The notes under the pieces: generated by a model
What the model saw: only the letters and a program-made list of their open reading frames with translations
Database searches by the model: none
Told to the model about the DNA's origin: nothing
Source: Saccoglossus kowalevskii
Lineage: Eukaryota > Hemichordata > Enteropneusta > Harrimaniidae
Reading direction: 5' to 3'
Assembly (NCBI RefSeq): GCF_000003605.2
Contig: NW_003129862.1
Coordinates: 146,998-172,303, forward strand
DNA: 25,306 bases
Shown: piece after piece, positions 19,301 through 25,306 of the stretch
Numbering within the stretch: position 1 is the stretch's first letter
Layout: every line of letters begins with the position of its first letter
Translations under genes and position numbers: made by a program

Positions 19301-22300
19301 ATTTGTGAGTCCACTTCTGTAACTCTAGATCAGTATGAACAAATATAATTTCTGCAGGATTCTTGTACTGACTTGACCCTCAGTGTTCAACGCTGCTCTT
19401 CTTAATCCAGATATTGTCATCTGCCATTTCCACATGTCCTCATGACGTCCTCAATGCTAGCAATCCAAAGTTGGTTCTCTCAGTTTATTGAGCCATTTGA
19501 TCCTTCAAGTTAACACCATAAATCCTTCTCACCATCCTCATGTCATTTCTTTCAAGCCTTAACATATCTTCATTCTTAATGCCTACACATTTCATGACCA
19601 TAACTGAATTAATTTTCTGTGAGAACCTTCTTGTTTGTATCAATGTAGCAAATTTATTAAAACAATCTTAGGTGGTTTTCTTTTTCCTGTGTTTTGTTTG
19701 TGTATTTATGTGCATGTTTGTCTTGGTGTTTCTGTGTTGTGTTTTTCTTTTTCTTTAGTTTCTTATTCATATTGAATATAGTTGTTGTAACCTTTTTCAT
19801 TCCCTCGAGGGGATGTGTGAGTGTTAATGAATAACTAAAAAAAGGACACTAGGGAATGCAAAGGCTCAGTGCACTACAATATGGTGTAGTCAATATGGTG
19901 GACAACATAAATATAAATTATGTCTGTGCATTTGACTACTTTATCTCTAAAACTTTCTCAATGACTACAGTGGCATGTAGTAGGGAAGTATATAAAGTCA
20001 ATTCTTACTGTGGACATACAAATACTTCTTTCTAATAAATGGGATGTTCTAATTTGGTCTTGTCCATAATAAAATGGAAGAGAAAGTCTATACCGTTAAT
20101 AGTTCTGTCCATTTTGTCAGTGGTATCATCATCGTTCATTAACTCAAAAAGCTTTTTTTTCAAACTTAGGCATTTTATGTATCAGTATGATATCTTGCCA
20201 ATGTACTGGTTTAGTGTAGCTCACTTCATGGGATACGATGGTAATAAACGTATGCACACATTCACAAGTTATGGAGTTTGTTTTTCCTGACATTTCTTTA
20301 TATCTTGACTACTACATTATCTCAATAATGTTCAGATCACAAACAGAAATGGATCCCCCCATAGCATTGTGCTCTCAAACAACAGCTTTTTTGTGTTGTT
20401 TACAACAAAGAGATCTTGGTGTACTTTATTTACACTATCTAGTACCATCCCCATCATTATACTAACGTTTGTAAGACCAAACCTATTAGAGAATACCAGG
20501 ACAGGCATAAGATATATTTTCTTTGATATAACTCAAGTTTATTTGAATTCCAATGTTAGACAAACATACAAGGTTATGGTTGAGTACGGACACACTATAT
20601 CCAAGGAAATGTTTATTATTGTGAACTTATTTTTTTATACATAATTTTTTCAAAAACGGGTTACATTTGTGACTTGCTACATGGGCCAGGATGTTTACAT
20701 GCGTATTATTAAAAGATCACACACACACAAAAAAGAATTACATAGGGTAAATAAGGATATTTTCATGGAATAACTAAAATTTACAATATTGCTCTAATTC
20801 TCACATTCATGGATCTGCATTCATGTTCTTCAGGTCAAACCTTTGAAGTAAAAGCAAAAGCTGTAATCAATGCCACAGGTCCATTCACGGATAAAATACG
20901 TCAAATGGCGAATAATGAAATACAACCGATATGTCAACCAAGTGCTGGTGTCCATATTGTATTACCAGGCTATTACAGGTAAGCTTATCACTACTACTAC
21001 ATGTATAAAGGGTACTGTGACAGGCACATGATGAAATACAGTCGATACGTTAGCCATGTGCTAGTGTCCATTTTGTGTTACCATGGTAATACAGGTAAGC
21101 CTATCATCATTGGTGTAGTGATTGTCAGTGTAGCAAGCAAATGATTCGATAAATGGATTGTTTCCATAACAACAACTGTTATGGTTCAATCTAGTGTCTT
21201 TCATAATTTTATATGTACATGATTCTTACAGTCCAGAGACAATGGGTCTGTTGGATCCCGCCACCAGTGACGGTAGAATTATTTTCTTTTTGCCATGGTT
21301 GAATAAGACATTAGCAGGGACTACGGATACACCGTGTGAGTTGTCACACTCTCCAGCACCATCAGAAAAAGACATACAGTTTATATTGGATGAAATCAAA
21401 AACTATCTCAGTCCAGATGTACAAGGTAAATCTTCTGAAGTATTTTCGCTGTTTTTTCTGTGGTGTTTGTCTTGTTTCATCACTTTAGTTTACTCTGTTC
21501 ATTTCAATATTTAATATCTTATCAAATACTGAATGACTATGTCTTGTTTTTTGATTGATGCAAAAGTCTTTTTTTCTCTGAAATTAATGAGATAATTACT
21601 GTTGCAACAAAAACCATGTTGATTTATGATGTGATTAATAGTTTATTCATTACTTTCTAGTGAGACGAGGTGATGTGTTAGCAGCGTGGAGTGGTATTAG
21701 ACCATTAGTGACGGATCCCTCTGCCAAGAATACACAGTCACTTTCTAGGAATCACGTTATTGAAGTCAGTCCAGAAAGACTCATCACAATAGCAGGTATA
21801 GAATGCTGACAATCACTGTCAGTGGTTTGAATCTGCCTCACAATTATCAGCAAGAATAATTTGAAATCAGCAGTAGAAGTTACCCTAAAGACTGCTAAGA
21901 CAACTATGTGTCCTGTTTAAGCCTGTTAAATAGTGATTCATTCTTTCATTTTGTCTACTGATCTGTGTAAGGTATTTAGAACGTCATGTTGGAAGTAAAT
22001 TAAACACTATTTGCAAGTACGGTAACTTACTTGTTTTGGAAGTGTTAAAAACATTATTATTACTCATTTGTGATTATAATAACATACAAAAAATTGATTT
22101 GTTAGTTTGTTATGAAATGCAAGTAAAATTCAACTTTGTTTCATCACAAGTGAATAGTGGAAAACTGCATGTTTTTTTTTTAAAAACAACAGGAAATTAA
22201 AAATTTTTGAATGATAAACTGAACATTGAAAACAACTCATTGTCGAAACTGAGTTTACTCATTCACGCTGGTCACAATAAAATACTGTATTTGGCATCAA

Positions 22301-24037
22301 CAACAACGAAAAACCTAAATTGTATGCTAATTTAGGTGTCACAAAAAATTTATAAGTTCCAAAAGTGAAAATTTTACGGTGAAATTAGGCACATTCAACG
22401 AGATCGTGGTGACCATTTGGATCTGAGGTCTATTCCATGTTGTGAAGATTTGTAAGTGTATATCTTGATAGATTTAGTGCTTGTAGTTTGCATGTTCATA
22501 TTTTGAATGAGGCCATTGGCTTATAGCATCAGTCACTTTATACCTCATGAATTGTGGGTAATGTACTATACAATAGATGTAGATGTATAACAATTATAGT
22601 TTCTTGAGAGTACTGCAGAGAATGCTCTTAGGCAGCACATTGACCTCATCATCAGACAATACTATAACCATGCTGCTGTTTAGCATATTTTGTGTATAAC
22701 CAAATAATTATGAATAGACCATTTTCCGCTCACTGCGAAAATCACGCGTTATGAGTGAAATCGAACGTAAAAACAGGATTAACAAAGGTCATAGCGTCAT
22801 AGTGGCGTCAAACATCGCGTGGGATTTGACAAACGCGAAAGTATTTTAGATAACATTTCCATGCTTAATAATGTGCTGTCCACATTTGATGATAGGCAAT
22901 TTTGATTAAGTGAGGGTATTGAAACGCAATATTCCTCTGTTGAATATCGGCCGGTCGATGTGAGCTACGAAATAAAGAATTTCGAGTTCAAAATCAAAAT
23001 GTTTCGATTTTTGAGGCAGGCGTTCGACGTGCGTCTTTCATGCGACTCGTGAGATCTCGCAGTTGAACGGAAAATCACCTAATTATTCATTCAATCCTCT
23101 CCGTATAAGGCGATGGCAAGAGATCTCCATTTGGCTCTAGAGAGGGAGCTCAAAGACAAAAGAATGACCCTTGACATGACACAGCCCCTAGAGCAGCCGC
23201 AGACAAGGCCAGATAATTATATTCCATGTTATTATCTCAACCAGGTGGTAAATGGACAACGTATAGATCCATGGCATCAGATACGATAGATGCTGCAGTC
23301 AGGACGTGCAATTTAAATCAAGCCTGCGCATCTCAAACTGATGGTATGTTATTAGATGGCGCAGCTGGCTGGACACCGACCATGTTCATCAGATTAGTCC
23401 AAGACTATGGGTTAGATACTGAGGTAAGATTTCTAAAATCTACTTTCATTAGTACAACTTTAATTTTCTAATTTTAGTGAATATTTTTGTAATTTTTTGT
23501 AAAAAGTGCTATTTTCAACAAATAGCCAGATTGCTTGTCAATGAATATTTTATATGTGGCCTCTAGTCATATTTGTTCATTTTGTGACGATACATTCAAT
23601 TCTTTAATATTTTTGTAAAAAAATGCTTTTCTCGAATTTCTAGCCCAATTGATTGACACCTTGGTTGAATAGATTTTGTGACAAAAAGTTCAGTTTTCTA
23701 GTTTTAGTGAATATTTTTGGTAAAAGCAGAGCTATATCAGCCAACAGACAGCTCGTTCTTTCAGTCTGTTATTTTGCAAAATTTTGCCCTCACAAAAAAA
23801 AGTGGAAAAAATTAAATAGTTTGTTGTGTTTGTAAATGCAGTTAAATATAAATTGAAAGATTCTTCATATTTTTTGGCTTAATGTTTTTTAAATTTTTTC
23901 TATAGGTTGCGAAACATTTAGCAAGTACATATGGACATCATGCGTTTGAAGTCGCCAAGTTAGCGGAGTTGACTGGTAAACGGTGGCCCCTTGTTGGCGT
24001 CAAACTGGTTGACCAGTTCCCATATCTTGAGGCAGAG
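16233..24037 (+). CDS. GPD2: Mitochondrial FAD-dependent glycerol-3-phosphate dehydrogenase, central part (spliced)
   Basis: The exons are 16233-16396, 18569-18730, 20834-20978, 21232-21425, 21661-21795, 23245-23423 and 23906-24037. Together they give about 370 codons with fully compatible phases and no stops. The enzyme oxidises sn-glycerol 3-phosphate to dihydroxyacetone phosphate and passes electrons through FAD to ubiquinone. It acts on the outer face of the mitochondrial inner membrane, in the glycerol-phosphate shuttle. Family landmarks in order: WWQLPYFWVGIKAYD, ALVYYDG, HNDARMN, INATGPFTD, PSAGVHIVLPGYY, LLDPATSDGR, GTTDTP, RRGDVLAAWSGIRPLVTDP, SRNH, TIAGGKWTTYRSMA, RLVQDYGL and TGKRWPLVGV. 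The N-terminal FAD-binding exons (about 165 residues) are absent upstream, and the C-terminal part with EF-hands lies beyond the window. Confidence 0.97.
16397..18568 (+). other. GPD2 intron a-b
   Basis: GT...AG intron of 2172 bp, more than half of it the 33-bp minisatellite. The 18-mer GACTTGGTAAAGTAACTC at 16959 also occurs at 15804. Confidence 0.9.
17191..18402 (+). repeat. 33-bp minisatellite, about 37 copies, with higher-order units
   Basis: The consensus is CTGCCTAGGTGCTGTTTACA plus TGTGCATATCCTG. Variants recur in blocks. ACATATGTATAGCGTGCTGT appears at 17731, 17963 and 18128, i.e. 232 (7 units +1) and 165 (5 units) apart. A second block repeats after 193 bp (17401 and 17594), which is six units minus a 5-base deletion. 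Since 33 is divisible by three, open frames of 226 and 306 codons result; they have no coding support. Confidence 0.97.
18569..18730 (+). CDS. GPD2: GPD2 exon b
   Basis: The acceptor is ATTTGTAG and the donor CAG|GTAAAA, phase 1 to phase 1. It reads GTHNDARMNITIGLTAARLG, then ANHTEVLEL, ending ISGAKLKDCLSG. HNDARMN is near-invariant in GlpD/GPD2 proteins. The 2.2 kb intron before it carries the 33-bp minisatellite. Confidence 0.97.
18823..19252 (-). mobile_element. 5'-truncated LINE 3' end (zinc-finger-type RT C-terminus)
   Basis: Reading the - strand from 19252 to 19019 gives an uninterrupted 77-codon frame ending in TAG. It has a CKKC...H-F...C zinc-knuckle pattern (SSEIEDEIHF, then GCDFYN), followed by a KFKTII...LIKHVTKYL helix. 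This is the C-terminal tail common in Jockey/Nimb/CR1-type LINE proteins. A ~180 bp 3' UTR and an (ATT)n tail (18842-18823) follow. The frame is still open, suggesting a fairly young insertion in the GPD2 intron, antisense to the gene. Confidence 0.75.
19345..19602 (-). mobile_element. Degenerate LINE reverse-transcriptase C-terminal fragment
   Basis: The - strand reads MLRLERNDMRMVRRIYGVNL, then stops, then GHVEMADDNIWIKKS. This resembles the end of endonuclease-reverse transcriptases of the RTE-like type (LERND.RM.R...GV, then GHV.RMDD..WIKK). It has in-frame stops. It differs in type from the adjacent LINE end at 18823-19252, so two insertions lie side by side. Confidence 0.6.
20834..20978 (+). 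CDS. GPD2: GPD2 exon c
   Basis: The acceptor is GTTCTTCAG and the donor ACAG|GTAAGC, phase 1 in and phase 2 out. It reads QTFEVKAKAVINATGPFTD, then ICQPSAGVHIVLPGYYR. The VINATGPFTD and PSAGVHIV blocks are diagnostic of the family. Its last ~65 bases and its donor are repeated in damaged form about 116 bp downstream. Confidence 0.97.
21015..21130 (+). pseudogene. Damaged tandem copy of GPD2 exon c 3' end and donor
   Basis: From 21030 the sequence matches 20914 onward at roughly 80 percent, through the last ~65 bases of exon c, its donor (ACAG|GTAAGC) and the first intron bases, offset by 116 bp. In the exon's frame it carries two stops (TAG and TAA). It has no obvious acceptor of its own. 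This is a partial tandem duplication that has decayed but kept its splice donor. Confidence 0.85.
21232..21425 (+). CDS. GPD2: GPD2 exon d
   Basis: The acceptor is GATTCTTACAG and the donor CAAG|GTAAAT, phase 2 in and phase 1 out. It reads SPETMGLLDPATSDGRIIFF, LPWLNKTLAGTTDTPCE and then DIQFILDEIKNYLSPDVQ. The GTTDTP segment belongs to the conserved substrate-binding core. It is bounded by short introns of 253 and 235 bp. Confidence 0.97.
21661..21795 (+). CDS. GPD2: GPD2 exon e
   Basis: The acceptor is TACTTTCTAG and the donor GCAG|GTATAG, phase 1 to phase 1. It reads VRRGDVLAAWSGIRPLVTDP, then NTQSLSRNHVIEVSPERLIT, ending IAG. The RRGDVLAAWSGIRPL block and the SRNH motif are characteristic of FAD-dependent glycerol-3-phosphate dehydrogenases. 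Confidence 0.97.
21796..23244 (+). other. GPD2 intron e-f
   Basis: GT...AG intron of 1449 bp containing the MITE-like element at 22705-23086. The rest is AT-rich without recognised features. Confidence 0.9.
22705..23086 (+). mobile_element. CpG-rich MITE-like element
   Basis: The imperfect terminal inverted repeats are ATTTTCCGCTCACTGCGA at 22721-22738 and, inverted, TCGCAGTTGAACGGAAAAT at 23057-23075. The possible target-site duplication TAATTAT flanks it at 22705-22711 and 23080-23086. The interior has many CpGs, unlike the surrounding intron, suggesting a recent insertion. It has no coding capacity, so it must have been moved by an enzyme encoded elsewhere. Confidence 0.55.
23245..23423 (+). 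CDS. GPD2: GPD2 exon f
   Basis: The acceptor is CTCAACCAG and the donor GAG|GTAAGA, phase 1 in and phase 0 out. It reads GGKWTTYRSMASDTIDAAVR and ends FIRLVQDYGLDTE. GGKWTTYR is the C-terminal FAD-contacting motif of the family. The stretch around TCNLNQACASQTDG is family-variable linker and contains two cysteines. Confidence 0.97.
23457..23770 (+). repeat. Dispersed repeat copy (family D) with internal duplication
   Basis: The landmark TTTTAGTGAATATTTTTG occurs twice (near 23474 and 23703), and AGCTATATCAGCCAACAG lies near the end, as in the copy at 8720-8940. Non-coding, inside the GPD2 f-g intron. Confidence 0.55.
23906..24037 (+). CDS. GPD2: GPD2 exon g
   Basis: The acceptor is TTCTATAG and the donor GAG|GTAAGA, phase 0 to phase 0. 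It reads VAKHLASTYGHHAFEVAKLA, then TGKRWPLVGVKLVDQFPYLE, ending AE. Homologues continue with a block like VKYxxxEYACTAVD. That block is not seen in the remaining 1.27 kb, so the next exon lies outside the window. Confidence 0.96.
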
Positions 24038-25150
24038 GTAAGAAAATGGCAAAAAATAAGATATTTGCCCATGATTTACCAAAGATTACAGCATAATAGT
24101 GATAACTTGTACATCTTCAATATCTGCTGATTATCAGAGAAATATCTAGGTGGGATATTGTTCATTGAGAGTGAATTATATATTGAATAAACCAAAATGT
24201 TGAGATATTACTGGTATAACCAATCTGGAATAACTTACCAAAATGTTGTTTCAAAATGGAGATATTGTTAAGATGAACAAATCTTTGACAAAATCTACTG
24301 ACGCCGCAGGAAGAAGCTTATGTCTCTATTTAGTTGCTTAATTTGCATACATATTATTATTATTATACATCTGACACCAAAAACAATACTTTATAGAATT
24401 TACCTGTCCATAAAACACCTTACAGCTGTGTGCGAAAGTGTTACGAATGTATTTGAATGACTTGCTAACAGATTTATATAATAATAAACTTATCATAAGA
24501 ATACCGCAAAGTGTGGACTCCAGGAGTTTTTCGAGAGAAAAAATGCAAGAGAGAGCACTGCAATTCAGCAGAGCCAACAAGTGGGGGAGATAGGGTTCTC
24601 CCTACCAGGGTGTGGAGTTTTTGATAATTCTAAGTTAAAATGGAGCATTCTATGGCTTCCTTAGGGCCAAAATTACTATCAGACAGGTCAAAGTTAAAGA
24701 CTGTGGCCCACATGTGATCTCTGGTCAATCAGAATTTTATGGTTGCCAGAGGATCAGGGTAAGGGGGCGCATGGCCATGGCATGAGGGCGCTGCACCCCT
24801 GTTCCCTTGTTTAAAAAAATCCCTGGACTCAGGCAGTGCAGTAAAGCATCATTTGATATGATCACAATATTGCCTTAATGGATACTTTGCAGTATTCTCA
24901 TAATCTCACAGTTCCTACCACCAAACTGAGAACTTATGAAAAATTGAAAGACTCTTATAATTTTGAAAAAATACTTGGATGTGTTGAATTTGAAACAAAG
25001 AATTTCAATGACAAAATTTTGAATAGAAATAGAATAGAAAAAGGGAGGCATACACAACAACAAATACCTACTGAAAACAGAATTTGCAAAAAATTTACAC
25101 AGATGAACTGCATTTTGTTATGCACTTTTGCTCACAAAATAAAGTAATAC
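24038..25150 (+). other. Start of GPD2 intron after exon g
   Basis: It begins with a good donor (GTAAGA). No further GPD2 exon and no other gene was recognised. Open frames in this stretch have no domain support. Confidence 0.7.
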
Positions 25151-25306
25151 ACTGACAAATCATACAAGACATTACGCTGACAAATCATACAAGACATTAC
25201 GCCAACAAATCATACATGACATTACGCTGACAAATCATACAAGACATTACGCCAACAAATCATACAAGACATTACGCTGACAAATCATACAAGACATTAC
25301 GCTGTA
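25151..25306 (+). repeat. 25-bp tandem array running off the window
   Basis: Six near-identical units of GCTGACAAATCATACAAGAC plus ATTAC, with GCTGAC and GCCAAC variants intermixed. The array continues to the window edge and probably beyond. Confidence 0.95.

Larger units (their letters stand above)
18731..20833 (+). other. GPD2 intron b-c
   Basis: GT...AG intron of 2103 bp. Its first part is occupied by LINE fragments (18823-19602). The rest is AT-rich with no recognised exon. Open frames near 20039-20644 show no domain. Confidence 0.85.

Noticed and set aside
25151-25306. CRISPR-like regular repeats
   Set aside because: Units are contiguous with no unique spacers, and the DNA is from an animal. 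It is an ordinary minisatellite.

Overview
This window is animal nuclear DNA. It is AT-rich, has short exons with GT/AG introns, is dense in degraded repeats, and contains one 50-base assembly gap. Nothing in it is bacterial, so there are no operons or ribosome binding sites. The repeat style and the gene architectures suggest a marine invertebrate (hemichordate, lancelet or mollusc-like). The species cannot be fixed from the sequence alone.

Two protein-coding genes can be read, both on the + strand and both incomplete. The first (6847-13539) encodes the N-terminus of a latrophilin/CIRL-like adhesion GPCR: a signal peptide, a galactose/rhamnose-binding (SUEL/RBL) lectin domain, a Thr/Pro-rich linker, and the start of a hormone-receptor (HormR) domain. 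All splice phases are compatible. The second half of the lectin domain is encoded twice, by exons at 9077-9186 and 9950-10059. Both are exactly 110 nt and both have the same phases, so each fits the flanking exons but the two cannot be joined to each other in frame. This is the signature of mutually exclusive exons and is the best candidate here for an undescribed mechanism. No GAIN, GPS or 7TM exons are visible afterwards.

The second gene (16233-24037) is the middle of mitochondrial FAD-dependent glycerol-3-phosphate dehydrogenase (GPD2): seven exons, about 370 codons, phase-perfect and uninterrupted. Its N-terminal FAD-binding exons are not found upstream, and its C-terminal exons (including EF-hands) lie beyond the window. 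The 2.7 kb between the two genes therefore lacks both the 3' end of the receptor and the 5' end of GPD2. Either a misjoin lies there or large parts lie elsewhere.

Repeats fill much of the rest. Positions 224-1545 hold a hairpin-headed element with ~320 bp tandem units, and 12388-13250 hold a related copy that contains the assembly gap. There are minisatellites at 1997-2131 (~21/43 bp), 2645-3186 (76-78 bp), 17191-18402 (33 bp with higher-order structure) and 25151-25306 (25 bp). Two 5'-truncated LINE fragments lie on the - strand at 18823-19602, and a CpG-rich MITE-like element lies at 22705-23086. A dead tandem copy of the end of a GPD2 exon lies at about 21015-21130. Most long open frames in the window come from these arrays and are not genes.
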